Assembly: GCA_052387675.1 (NCBI GenBank)
Contig: JBQTIY010000007.1
Location: 248,001-312,000 of the forward strand
Direction: 5' to 3'
DNA length: 64,000 bases
Origin: JBQTIY01 sp052387675
GTDB taxonomy: Bacteria; Planctomycetota; B15-G4
This document shows, one piece after another, positions 1 through 7,869 of this stretch. The translations under genes were made by a program, and so were the position numbers. Position 1 is the stretch's first letter. The number at the start of each line of letters is the position of its first letter. The notes beneath the pieces were generated by a model. The model was not told where the DNA came from and ran no database searches. It saw only the letters and a program-made list of their open reading frames with translations.

Positions 1-2
1 CC

Positions 3-1772
3 GGTTTTACCGGCTTGGGGCTCTCCGACTCCCTGCTCGCAGCCCTGCGCGGACTGGGCTACGAGGAGCCCACCGCCGTGCAGCGCGAGACCATCCCGCT
101 GATGCTGGCAGGCGGCGATCTCTTGGTGCAGGCCGCTACCGGCACGGGCAAGACCGCGGCCTTCGCGCTGCCGATCGTGCAGCGGCTCGCTGGCGCTTCC
201 AAGCCGGTCGGCAAGGGCGCGGCGGCCACACGCGCGCTGGTGCTGGTGCCCACGCGCGAACTCGCCATCCAGGTGGCCGAGGCTCTGCACCGCTACGCGC
301 GCGACTCGGGCCTGCACGTCGTGCCCGTTTACGGCGGCGCGCCGATGTTCCAGCAGATGCGTGCGCTCTCGCGCGGCGCCGACATCGTGGTGGCGACGCC
401 CGGCCGCGCGCTCGACCATCTGCGCCGCGAAACGCTCTCGCTCGCCGAGGTCCAGATCTTCGTGCTCGACGAAGCCGACGAGATGCTGGACATGGGCTTC
501 GCCGAAGAGCTCGAACTCATCCTGAAGGCCACGCCAGAGACGCGCCAGACCACGCTCTTCTCCGCCACGATCCCGGTCCGCATCGAGACCATCGCCAAGA
601 AGCACATGCGCGCGGCGCGGCGCGTGACCATCGAGCGCGAGAAGACCTCCGCCGGCAAGCTGCCGCGCGTGCGCCAGGTGGCCTATCTGGTGCGCCGGGC
701 CCAGAAGCCCGACGTGCTCGGCCGTGTGCTCGATCTGGAGCGGCCAGACTCGGCCTTGGTCTTCTGCCGCACGCGCGTGGAAGTCGACACCCTCGTCGAG
801 AGCCTCAATGCGCGCGGTTATCGCGCCGAGGCGCTGCATGGCGGCTTGGCCCAGCGCCAGCGCGACGCCGTCATGGCCCGCTTCCGCGCCGCCAAGGCCG
901 ACCTGCTGGTGGCCACCGACGTCGCCGCGCGCGGCCTGGACATCAAACAGCTCTCGCACGTGGTGAACTACGACCTGCCCGCCTCGTCGGAGGCCTATGT
1001 GCACCGCATCGGGCGCACCGGACGCGCCGGGCGCGAGGGCACGGCCATCACGCTCGTCGAGCCGCGTGAGCACCGGCATTTGCGCTTCATCGAGCAGCAC
1101 ACGCGCCAGCGCATCGAGGTCTCGCCGATCCCGAGCGTGGCCGACTTGCGCGCGCGGCGACTGGCGGTCACGCGCGACGCGCTGCGCGAGCGGCTCGTGG
1201 CCGGCGAACTGGATGAAGTGCGCAGCGTGGTCACCTCGCTGGCCGAGGAGTTTGAGCTGCTCGACGTGGCCGCCGCGGCCGTGCAGCTCGCGCACGCTGC
1301 GTCCGGCGGCGATCGCGAGGACGAGGAGCTCGAGATACCGAACGAGCCGATCCCGGCACCGTATCAGGAGCGGGGACCGCGCGGCGCGGGTGGTCCACGC
1401 GGAGCCAGTGGCCCGCGTGGTGCGGGCGGGCCGCGTGGAGCAGGTGGTCCGGGTGGGCCGCGCAACGCTGGCGGACCGCGCAGTGCCGGCGGACCGCGAG
1501 CGAGTGCCGACGGCGAGGGCGAGCCCGGTGGTCCCTCAGTGCGCCTGCAAATCGACGCCGGCAGCGAGGCCGGCATCCGCCCGGGCGACCTGGTGGGCGC
1601 GATCGTCAACGAATCCGGCGTCTCGCCACGCGAGCTGGGCGCGATCACCATCCGCGTGCGCTACTCAGTGATTGCCGTGCCGGAGGCCCGAGCCGACGAC
1701 ATCATCACGGCGCTTGAGCGCACCAAGCTGCGCGGCAAAAAAGTGCGCGTGCGCCGGCACCGCGACGGCTGA
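3..1772 (+). CDS. DEAD-box ATP-dependent RNA helicase with DbpA-type RNA-binding domain (5' partial)
   Basis: ATP-dependent RNA helicase of the DeaD/CsdA type, probably acting in ribosome assembly and mRNA remodelling. The reading frame is open to the left edge. In-frame codons before the TTG at 15 encode the Phe of the Q motif, so the true start lies outside the window. Numbering from the TTG: the Q motif is near residues 14-23, Walker A ATGTGKT at 41-47, DEAD at 152-155, SAT at 183-185, and HRIGRTGRAG marks motif VI. Residues about 455-500 are a low-complexity GGPRGA-type repeat linker. The last 75 residues match the DbpA C-terminal RNA-binding fold. The next gene starts 8 bases after the stop, so co-transcription with the rRNA methyltransferase is likely and fits a ribosome-assembly role. 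Confidence 0.95.
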   Translation, partial: GFTGLGLSDSLLAALRGLGYEEPTAVQRETIPLMLAGGDLLVQAATGTGKTAAFALPIVQRLAGASKPVGKGAAATRALVLVPTRELAIQVAEALHRYARDSGLHVVPVYGGAPMFQQMRALSRGADIVVATPGRALDHLRRETLSLAEVQIFVLDEADEMLDMGFAEELELILKATPETRQTTLFSATIPVRIETIAKKHMRAARRVTIEREKTSAGKLPRVRQVAYLVRRAQKPDVLGRVLDLERPDSALVFCRTRVEVDTLVESLNARGYRAEALHGGLAQRQRDAVMARFRAAKADLLVATDVAARGLDIKQLSHVVNYDLPASSEAYVHRIGRTGRAGREGTAITLVEPREHRHLRFIEQHTRQRIEVSPIPSVADLRARRLAVTRDALRERLVAGELDEVRSVVTSLAEEFELLDVAAAAVQLAHAASGGDREDEELEIPNEPIPAPYQERGPRGAGGPRGASGPRGAGGPRGAGGPGGPRNAGGPRSAGGPRASADGEGEPGGPSVRLQIDAGSEAGIRPGDLVGAIVNESGVSPRELGAITIRVRYSVIAVPEARADDIITALERTKLRGKKVRVRRHRDG

Positions 1773-1780
1773 GTCCTTCG

Positions 1781-3040
1781 GTGCGCATCGAGCTGGCCCG
1801 CCCGGAGACGCGCGCCGCCGTGGACTGCCCGCACTTCGGGCGCTGCGGCGGCTGTTCGCTGCTCGACCGCTCCTACGACGATGAGCTGCGCGGCAAGCTG
1901 GCCGCCTTCACGGCGCAGGTGCGCTGCCAACCGCGGCTGGCCCGCGCCGAGATCCTGCCGGTGCTCGGCGCCGCCCGGCCGCTCTATTACCGCAACTCGC
2001 TGAAGGCGGCCTTTGGCCGGGCGAGCCCAGCGCGCGGTCCGCGAGGCCCGCGCGGCGAGCACGCCCCGGCACCATCTCCAGTCTGCGGCTTCTTTCGCGT
2101 CGGCTCGCACGAGATCGTGGACGTGCAAGTCTGCGCCATTCAGCACCCGCTGCTGACCGAGCTGCTGGTGGCCACGCGCCGGTATGCGGCGGAGCTGCGC
2201 GTGCCGATCTACGACGAAGCCCGCGGCACGGGACTCTTGCGCCATTTGCTCGCGCGCGTCGCGCCGGGCACGGGCCAGGCGCTCGTCGGTCTGGTCACGG
2301 CGCGCACCGGTCAGACGGCCATCGCGCGGCTCGCCCGTGCGCTCTACGCCGAGTTCGCGCCGCGGGGCCTCGTCGGCGTCGTCGAGAATCTCAACGATCG
2401 CCAGACGCGGGCCGTGGCCGGCACACGCACGCGGCCGCTCTGCGGCACGCCCTTTCTGCACGAGGAGCAGGACGGCCTCACGCTGCGCAGCTCGATCACT
2501 TCCTTCGCGCAAGCCAACTCCGAGCAGGCCTCGGTGCTCTACGCCGAGGTGCTGCGCTTGGTCGGCGATGTCACCGGCCGACACGTGGCCGATCTCTACG
2601 CCGGCTCGGGGCCCATCGCGCTGCGGCTGGCGCGCGTCGGCGCGCGCGTGAGCGCCATCGAGCGCCACAGCGCGGCCGCGCGCGACGGACTGGCCGCCGC
2701 GCGACACAACGGTCTCAGCGAGCGGCTGCGCTATTTCGTCGGCCCTGCGGACGAGGGCCTGGCCGAGCTGTGCTCCGATTCTGGGTCTGAGTCACTCCAC
2801 GCCCTGGTCGTCGACCCTCCGCGCAGCGGCCTCGACCCGCGCCTGCTCGCGCAGCTCGCCGCGCTGCGCGTGCCGCGCATCGTCTACGTCTCCTGCGATC
2901 CGGACAGCCTGGTGCGCGATCTCGTCGACTTGAGCGAGAGCTTCGACACGCAGCTCTTGCGCCCGGTCGATCTCTTCCCGCGCACCTCACACCTCGAAGT
3001 CGTGGCGCTGCTGCAGCGGCGGACCGTCCGCAGGGCCTAG
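1781..3040 (+). CDS. 23S rRNA (uracil-C5)-methyltransferase, RlmD/TrmA family
   Basis: SAM-dependent methyltransferase that makes 5-methyluridine in rRNA (or possibly tRNA). A GTG start is used. Cysteines at 16, 22 and 25 (CPHFGRCGGC) plus Cys102 form the [4Fe-4S] site typical of RlmD/RlmC. The SAM-binding loop reads DLYAGSGPIAL, followed by the substrate motif VVDPPRSGLDP and the catalytic-Cys motif VYVSCDPDSL. The ending DLFPRTSHLEVVALL is the family signature. No N-terminal TRAM domain is evident: the Fe-S cysteines come almost at once, so this is a short form (419 aa). It lies directly behind the helicase. RlmD, RlmC and RumA-like specificities cannot be told apart from sequence alone. 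Confidence 0.9.
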   Translation: MRIELARPETRAAVDCPHFGRCGGCSLLDRSYDDELRGKLAAFTAQVRCQPRLARAEILPVLGAARPLYYRNSLKAAFGRASPARGPRGPRGEHAPAPSPVCGFFRVGSHEIVDVQVCAIQHPLLTELLVATRRYAAELRVPIYDEARGTGLLRHLLARVAPGTGQALVGLVTARTGQTAIARLARALYAEFAPRGLVGVVENLNDRQTRAVAGTRTRPLCGTPFLHEEQDGLTLRSSITSFAQANSEQASVLYAEVLRLVGDVTGRHVADLYAGSGPIALRLARVGARVSAIERHSAAARDGLAAARHNGLSERLRYFVGPADEGLAELCSDSGSESLHALVVDPPRSGLDPRLLAQLAALRVPRIVYVSCDPDSLVRDLVDLSESFDTQLLRPVDLFPRTSHLEVVALLQRRTVRRA

Positions 3041-3193
3041 GGCAGGTCGGCGCGCAAGGCATTGCTGGCGGCCCGGCGGGCTGTCCTCACGAAGCACAGG
3101 GAGCGCTTGCGGAGTCTCGCGCACGGCGTCTCAGTGGTAACGCCGGTCAGCTCTGGCCGTCTCGGGATCTCGCGGCCGGTACTCGCCGCCCGC

Positions 3194-3225
3194 CCCCGTG
3201 TTCCCTCTGCCCCGTGTTCCCTCTG
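3194..3225. repeat. Perfect 16-bp tandem repeat ahead of hicBA
   Basis: Two head-to-tail copies of CCCCGTGTTCCCTCTG end 12 bases before the hicB start codon. Toxin-antitoxin operons usually bind their own complex at repeated sites overlapping the promoter, so this is a candidate operator. The antitoxin here lacks an obvious DNA-binding tail, which leaves the binding partner uncertain. The rest of 3041-3193 shows nothing recognisable. Confidence 0.5.
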
Positions 3226-3237
3226 CTAGGATTGCCG

Positions 3238-3471
3238 ATGAAAGAGACGCCTTTGATGACCCTCCACGTCGAGATTGATCGCGAAGCCGATGGCCGCTGG
3301 TTGGCGGAGATCGTCGAGTTGCCGGGCGCTATGGCCTATGGACTGAGCCGGGATGAGGCGCTGGCCTCGGTGAAGGCGCTGGCCCTGCGCGTCCTGGCCG
3401 ACCGGCTCGTGACCGGCGAACTCCGCTCCGAGGACTTCGCCGACGTCCATTTCGATCTAGCTGCCGCGTGA
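3238..3471 (+). CDS. hicB: HicB-like antitoxin
   Basis: Small antitoxin of the HicB/UPF0150 family, predicted to bind and neutralise the HicA ribonuclease encoded by the next gene. The 77-aa product has the partial RNase-H fold pattern (VEIDREADGRWLAEIVELPG, then a helix with GLSRDEALASVKALAL). It stops without the C-terminal HTH or ribbon-helix-helix domain that longer HicB proteins use for DNA binding. The first ATG is chosen; an in-frame GTG lies 24 bases upstream inside the tandem repeat, and another ATG lies at 3256. Only 3 bases separate it from hicA. The order antitoxin-toxin is the reverse of classical hicAB but is common. Confidence 0.8.
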   Translation: MKETPLMTLHVEIDREADGRWLAEIVELPGAMAYGLSRDEALASVKALALRVLADRLVTGELRSEDFADVHFDLAAA

Positions 3472-3474
3472 ATC

Positions 3475-3690
3475 GTGGCTCACTGGAAGTCGGCGCGAGC
3501 ACCTCGTGTGCTCGCCGCACTACTGCGCGTGGGTTGGAGCATCAAGCGCCGGTCCGGCGGCTCCCATGTGATTCTCGAGCGACTCGGCTGGCCTGACTTC
3601 GTCTGGGCCTTCCACGGCTCGGTCGAGATCGGACCGAAGCTGTTGGCGCGCATCGCCAAGCGCACCGGCCTGCGACCGCAGGACCTCTGA
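3475..3690 (+). CDS. hicA: HicA-like mRNA interferase toxin
   Basis: Small double-stranded-RNA-binding-fold toxin that cleaves mRNA when not bound by HicB. The 71-aa product has the HicA layout: a first helix with VLAALLRVGW, a beta strand, the catalytic-His motif GGSHVIL, then the strand/helix HGSVEIGPKLLARIAKRTGL. A GTG start gives a 3-base spacer after hicB. The aromatic-rich middle (WPDFVWAFHG) differs from the usual basic segment but keeps the pattern. The pair sits between a housekeeping operon and a convergent metabolic operon, a typical place for an acquired addiction module. Confidence 0.8.
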   Translation: MAHWKSARAPRVLAALLRVGWSIKRRSGGSHVILERLGWPDFVWAFHGSVEIGPKLLARIAKRTGLRPQDL

Positions 3691-3712
3691 CGGGCTCCAG
3701 CCTTGCGAAAGC

Positions 3713-3729
3713 TGCGCGTGAACCGCGCA
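3713..3729. terminator. Small hairpin between convergent genes
   Basis: A 6-bp perfect stem (TGCGCG/CGCGCA) with a TGAAC loop lies between the hicA stop and the stop of the convergent molybdenum hydroxylase gene. There is no T-run, so it is only a weak candidate for a bidirectional terminator. Confidence 0.3.
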
Positions 3730-3731
3730 CC

Positions 3732-6164
3732 TTAGGACCTGCGCTGCAGCCCCGCCAACACACGCGCCGCCGTGAAGGGCAGCTTGGTGAACCACACGCC
3801 GGTTGCGTCGTAGAGCGCGTTGGCGAGCGCGGGCAGCGAACCGTGCAGCGGTCCCTCGCCGGCTTCTTTTGCGCCGTAGGGTCCTTCGGGATCGATGGAC
3901 TCCACGATGAGCGCCTGCATTTCCGGCACATCGAGTGAAGTGGGCAAGGTGTACTCAAGCAGCGAAGGCCGCTTGTGCAGGCCGGCTTCGCGATGCCGCG
4001 TGTCGGTGTAGACCTCGTGGTGTTCGAGCAGCGCCTCGGCCAAGCCCATGTAGGTGCTGCCCTCGATCTGACCTTCCACCTGCACCGGCGAGATCGCGCG
4101 GCCGCAGTCGTGCGCGATCCAGGCGCGCGGCACGCGCACGATGCCTGTTTCCACTTCGACCTCGCACTCGACGACGTGCGCGGTGAAGGAGTAGGCCGGC
4201 GAGGCGCCGATGGTGCCTCCGCGGTAATCGCCGCCGCGCTCGGGCGTGTTGTAGCTGCCCGCCGCAGCGAGTGTCTCGAACTTAGCCTCAGCGAGCTGGA
4301 AGGCTTCGGTGCTGCTCATGCCGCGCCCCGGCTCGCGCGCATCGAAGGCCGCGCCCTCGGCGAGCACGACCTGCGCCGCCGGCACGCCCAGCTTCTCGCC
4401 GACGGCGGCCTGGACTTGCACGCGCAGTTTGCGTGCGGCGTCGAGGGCGGCGTTGCCGGCCATGAGCGTGATCCGCGAAGAGTAAGCGCCGAGATCCACC
4501 GGCGTAAGGTCGCTGTCGGCCGCGCAGACGCGCACTTGGTCGAGCCGCAGGCCCAGTTCTTCCGCCACGATCGTGGCCATGACCGAGCTGCAGCCCTGGC
4601 CGATCTCGCTCGTGCCGGTGAAAACGGTAGCCAGGCCGCTGCGGTCGAGCTTCACCAGCATGCCCGACTGCGGCATGTCATTGGGGTAGACGGCGTAGTT
4701 CGTGCCGGAGATGTACATGCTGCCCGCGCAGCCGATGCCGCGCAGCAAGCCATCGCGGGGGCTGCGGCCATTCACGGCGCCGGCGCTCGCGCCGAACGGA
4801 CCCGCCGCGTCACGCCGCGTGAGCGCGTTCATTTTGCCCCGCTTCTCTTTCCAACCGCTCGCGGCCTCCACCTTGTCGAGGCACTCGCGAAAGCCGTTGC
4901 TCGTCACCGTCTGGCCGTTGACCGTTTGCGTTGAGCCGCTCAGCAAGTTGCGCCGCCGGAACTCGAGCGGATCGAGGCCGCAAGCCACGGCCAGCCGGTC
5001 GAGCTGGATCTCCAGCGCGAAGCGCGGCTGCACGCTGCCGTGTCCGCGCTTGGGGCCGCAGGGCGGCTTGTTGGTGAAGACGCGCGTGCTGTCGAAGCGG
5101 TAGGCCGGAAAGTGCACCGGCCCGCACAGCAGTTGCCCGGCGTAGTACGTCGTGACGAGCCCAAAGCTGCTGTAGGCGCCGCCGTCAATGAGGATCTTGC
5201 TGTCGACGGCGGTGATCTTGCCCGCCGCGTCGCAGCCGGCGCGGAAGCGCATCGACATCGGGTGCCGGCCGCGATGCGTGTAGAAAGTTTCTTCGCGCGT
5301 GAGCAGAAACTTCACCGGCCGTCCGGTGCGCATGGCCAGCAGAGCCGCGCAGAACTCGAAGGCGAAGGGGTCGGACTTGCCGCCGAAGGCGCCGCCGACC
5401 TCCGGCTGAATCACGCGGATGCGGTGCGGCGGCAGCTCCAGCACCCGCGCCAGCGCGCGATGCACATAGTGCGGAATCTGCGTGCTGCTCCACACGGTGA
5501 GCACGCCGTCGCCGCCCAGCCGCGCCACCGCGCAGTGCATTTCGATGGGCGCGTGGGCCGTGCCGTGGAACTCGTAATCGTCCTCAATGATGTGCGCGCT
5601 GCCCGCAAGCGCGGCCTCCACCTCGCCAAACTCCAGCCGCACATGCTTGGAGATGTTGCCGCCCTTGTGCCCGGGATGGATCGGCGGCTCGTGCCGCACG
5701 AGCGCCTCCTGCGGATCGAGGTAGGCGTGCAGCACTTCGTACTCCACGCGGATGAGTTGCAGCGCCGCGTTGGCGGTGTCCTCGTCAACGGCCGCCACGG
5801 CCGCCACCTCGTCGCCGAGAAAGCGCACCGTGCCGACGGCCAGCGCGTTCTCATCCTGAGTCCAGGGGATCACGCCGTACTTCACCGGCAGGTCGGCGCC
5901 CGTCAGCACGCCGTGTACGCCGGGCAGCGCCAGCGCGGCGCTGCAATCGATGGACACGATGCGCGCATGCGCGTGCGGGCTGCGCAGAAACTTGCCGTGC
6001 AGCATGCCGGGCAGCACGAGGTCATCGGTGTACTGGGCCTGGCCGGTGGCCTTGTGGATGCCGTCGATCTTCCGCGCGCGCTGGCCCACGCGCCGAAACT
6101 CTCCATGCGGCGCCCCGGGCCCATGCGTGCGGTTGATGCTTCGGCGCTGCGGGATGTCGGCCAT
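3732..6164 (-). CDS. Molybdopterin-binding large subunit, xanthine dehydrogenase/4-hydroxybenzoyl-CoA reductase family
   Basis: Catalytic Mo-cofactor subunit of a xanthine-oxidase-family hydroxylase. The start chosen is the ATG in a TGATG overlap with the small-subunit stop, giving 810 aa; the frame stays open 219 bases further but that part is shadow sequence. Residues 30-140 form the a/b hammerhead domain (DGIHKATGQAQYTDDL). QPEVGGAFGGK at 253-263 is the Mo-pterin contact loop. Near the C-terminus GAKEAGEGP carries the active-site Glu at about 770; this GAKE-GEGP form resembles 4-hydroxybenzoyl-CoA reductase more than xanthine dehydrogenase. No FAD-subunit gene is adjacent. The substrate cannot be assigned. 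Confidence 0.9.
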   Translation of the reverse strand: MADIPQRRSINRTHGPGAPHGEFRRVGQRARKIDGIHKATGQAQYTDDLVLPGMLHGKFLRSPHAHARIVSIDCSAALALPGVHGVLTGADLPVKYGVIPWTQDENALAVGTVRFLGDEVAAVAAVDEDTANAALQLIRVEYEVLHAYLDPQEALVRHEPPIHPGHKGGNISKHVRLEFGEVEAALAGSAHIIEDDYEFHGTAHAPIEMHCAVARLGGDGVLTVWSSTQIPHYVHRALARVLELPPHRIRVIQPEVGGAFGGKSDPFAFEFCAALLAMRTGRPVKFLLTREETFYTHRGRHPMSMRFRAGCDAAGKITAVDSKILIDGGAYSSFGLVTTYYAGQLLCGPVHFPAYRFDSTRVFTNKPPCGPKRGHGSVQPRFALEIQLDRLAVACGLDPLEFRRRNLLSGSTQTVNGQTVTSNGFRECLDKVEAASGWKEKRGKMNALTRRDAAGPFGASAGAVNGRSPRDGLLRGIGCAGSMYISGTNYAVYPNDMPQSGMLVKLDRSGLATVFTGTSEIGQGCSSVMATIVAEELGLRLDQVRVCAADSDLTPVDLGAYSSRITLMAGNAALDAARKLRVQVQAAVGEKLGVPAAQVVLAEGAAFDAREPGRGMSSTEAFQLAEAKFETLAAAGSYNTPERGGDYRGGTIGASPAYSFTAHVVECEVEVETGIVRVPRAWIAHDCGRAISPVQVEGQIEGSTYMGLAEALLEHHEVYTDTRHREAGLHKRPSLLEYTLPTSLDVPEMQALIVESIDPEGPYGAKEAGEGPLHGSLPALANALYDATGVWFTKLPFTAARVLAGLQRRS

Positions 6165-6700
6165 CAGGCGCGGGCCTTCGTGCCGCCCGACGTCACACCG
6201 GCCCCACTCCGCTCGCGTTCGCGGCGGCAGGCGTTCTCGACCGCTTCGTAGATCTTGGTGTAGCCGGTGCAGCGGCAGAGATTGCTCGAGAGTGCTTCGG
6301 CAATCTGTGTGCGCGAGGCCTCCGGGTTCTCGGTGACGAGCTGGCGCGCGGCCATGATCATCCCGGGCTGACAGAAGCCGCACTGCAGGCAGCCGGAGGC
6401 GTCGAAACAGTCCTGCACCAGGTCCGGACCGCTCGGACCCACGAGGCCTTCAATGGTGGTGACGGCGCGCCCCTCGACTTCCGCCATGAGCGTGAGACAG
6501 GAGAGCACGGCCCGGCCATCGACATGCAGCGTGCAGGCGCCGCAATCGCCCTTGTCGCAGCCCTGCTTGCTGCCGGTCAGGCCCGCGCGGTAGCGCAGCG
6601 CCTCGAGCAGGGTCCAGTGATCGGGCGCGGCGATCTCGGCGGCGTCGCCGTTGAGCGTGAGGCGGGTGATGCGCACGGGGCGCCATGGTACAGGAGGCAT
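6164..6700 (-). CDS. [2Fe-2S] small subunit of molybdenum hydroxylase
   Basis: Electron-transfer subunit (CoxS/HcrC/XdhC-like) with two [2Fe-2S] clusters. The plant-ferredoxin-type cluster is GCDKGDCGACTLHVDGRAVLSC without its middle (Cys pattern C-x4-C-x2-C ... C). The C-terminal helical cluster is CGFCQPGM with CRCTGY. The family-typical KQGCD and IEGL positions are kept. The start is uncertain: ATG at 6700 gives 178 aa, while GTG at 6676 gives a protein beginning closer to the usual first beta strand (RITRLTLNG). The stop shares one base with the large-subunit start, so translation is probably coupled. The 6700 start lies only 2 bases from the divergent SGNH gene start. Confidence 0.9.
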   Translation of the reverse strand: MPPVPWRPVRITRLTLNGDAAEIAAPDHWTLLEALRYRAGLTGSKQGCDKGDCGACTLHVDGRAVLSCLTLMAEVEGRAVTTIEGLVGPSGPDLVQDCFDASGCLQCGFCQPGMIMAARQLVTENPEASRTQIAEALSSNLCRCTGYTKIYEAVENACRRERERSGAGVTSGGTKARA

Positions 6701-6702
6701 CG

Positions 6703-7869
6703 ATGCCGGTCCCCGACCAGCCCCGAGATGCCCGCGACGGACAGGAAGCGCTCGCTCCCGGCCCGCCCGTCCGCGCGACGGCGACCCCGACGGCGCCATG
6801 GGGCCACGCCGCGGGCTACTCGGCGCTCACGCTCCTGTCGCTGGCGCTCGCAACCTGGCTACTGCGTGCGCTCTTGCCGTGGCCCGCCGACGGCGGCTTG
6901 GCCGACAAGCTGGCCCACTTCACGGCTCACCGCGACGACTTCGAAGTGCTCTTCCTCGGCAGCAGCCGCGTCGCGCGCGGCTACGTCCCCGAAGTCATCG
7001 ACGCTCGCCTGGCCGCGGCCGGTCAGCCGCTGCGCAGCTTCAACCTCGGCGTGGACGCCATGGAGAGCTACGAGACCGACTATCTCTTGCGCCACGTTCT
7101 GGCCCAGCGCCCGGCCGCGCTGAAGTACGTGGTCATGGAGCTGGAGAACTGGGTGCCGCCGCGCTCGGTGAACCCGCGCTTCCACACCGAGCGCTCGGTG
7201 CACTGGCACGACGCGCGGCAAACCTGGGCCGTGCTGGCCCGCACGGGCCGCGCACCCGTGGCCTGGCAGCACAAGCTGACGGAAGGCCTAGCTCACGCGC
7301 GCCTCTTCGGCCGCCGCGCGCTAAATCTCGGCCGCGGCGTGCAGCAACTCGGTGTGGGCCTGTCATCCGGGACGGCGGCTGAGGCGAAGGATGAGTCCAC
7401 GGCGCCGAGTCGTGAGGAGATCGCCGCCTGGGCCGGCTTCGAGCCCGCCGATCCGGCAGCCGGCGGTTCCTGGACGCGCGTCCACGAGCACTGGCTGCGT
7501 GAGGAGGCCGCTGACTTTCCGCGCCTCGTCGAAGCCTTGCGCAACCAACCCGACTCCGACGCCGCGCTGGCGAACTTCGATCTGGAGGCACTGCAGCGGC
7601 AGCGCCGGCTCATCGAGGAGGCCGGCTGCGTGCCGATCTATGCCATGGGCCCGGCGATCCGGCCCAAACCCTACGTGCAGCCGCTCGCGCAGCTCGGCCT
7701 GCTGCCGGTGATCTTCGATTTCAGCCGACCCGAGCTCTACCCCGAGCTGTACGACCCGGGCGAGCGCTTCGATGCCGACCACCTCGCTCCGGCCGGCGCG
7801 CGCCGCTTCAGCGAGATCTTCGCACGCGAGTTCGGCGCCTGGCTCGCCACGAGGCCACCGCCGCCGTGA
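6703..7869 (+). CDS. SGNH-hydrolase-like membrane-anchored protein, partner of MBOAT
   Basis: Predicted extracytoplasmic O-acyltransferase or esterase of the SGNH (AlgX/DltD/PatB-like) group. The 388-aa protein has a disordered N-terminus, one membrane segment at about 37-60, then LFLGSSRVARG with the nucleophile Ser near 87, and a C-terminal FDADHLAPAGARRF giving the Asp/His pair. The ATG at 6703 is chosen because AGGAGG lies 5 bases upstream; an earlier ATG at 6685 has no such site. It overlaps the next gene by 4 bases (GTGA), and SGNH-MBOAT pairs are the known arrangement for cell-surface polysaccharide acylation. The acceptor polymer is unknown. Confidence 0.75.
   Translation: MPVPDQPRDARDGQEALAPGPPVRATATPTAPWGHAAGYSALTLLSLALATWLLRALLPWPADGGLADKLAHFTAHRDDFEVLFLGSSRVARGYVPEVIDARLAAAGQPLRSFNLGVDAMESYETDYLLRHVLAQRPAALKYVVMELENWVPPRSVNPRFHTERSVHWHDARQTWAVLARTGRAPVAWQHKLTEGLAHARLFGRRALNLGRGVQQLGVGLSSGTAAEAKDESTAPSREEIAAWAGFEPADPAAGGSWTRVHEHWLREEAADFPRLVEALRNQPDSDAALANFDLEALQRQRRLIEEAGCVPIYAMGPAIRPKPYVQPLAQLGLLPVIFDFSRPELYPELYDPGERFDADHLAPAGARRFSEIFAREFGAWLATRPPPP

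Noticed and set aside
1364..1500. Gly/Pro/Arg repeat in the helicase as a possible mobile repeat
   Set aside because: It is an in-frame low-complexity RNA-binding linker typical of DEAD-box proteins.
5040..6251. 403-codon plus-strand frame
   Set aside because: Antisense to the molybdenum hydroxylase large subunit; shadow.
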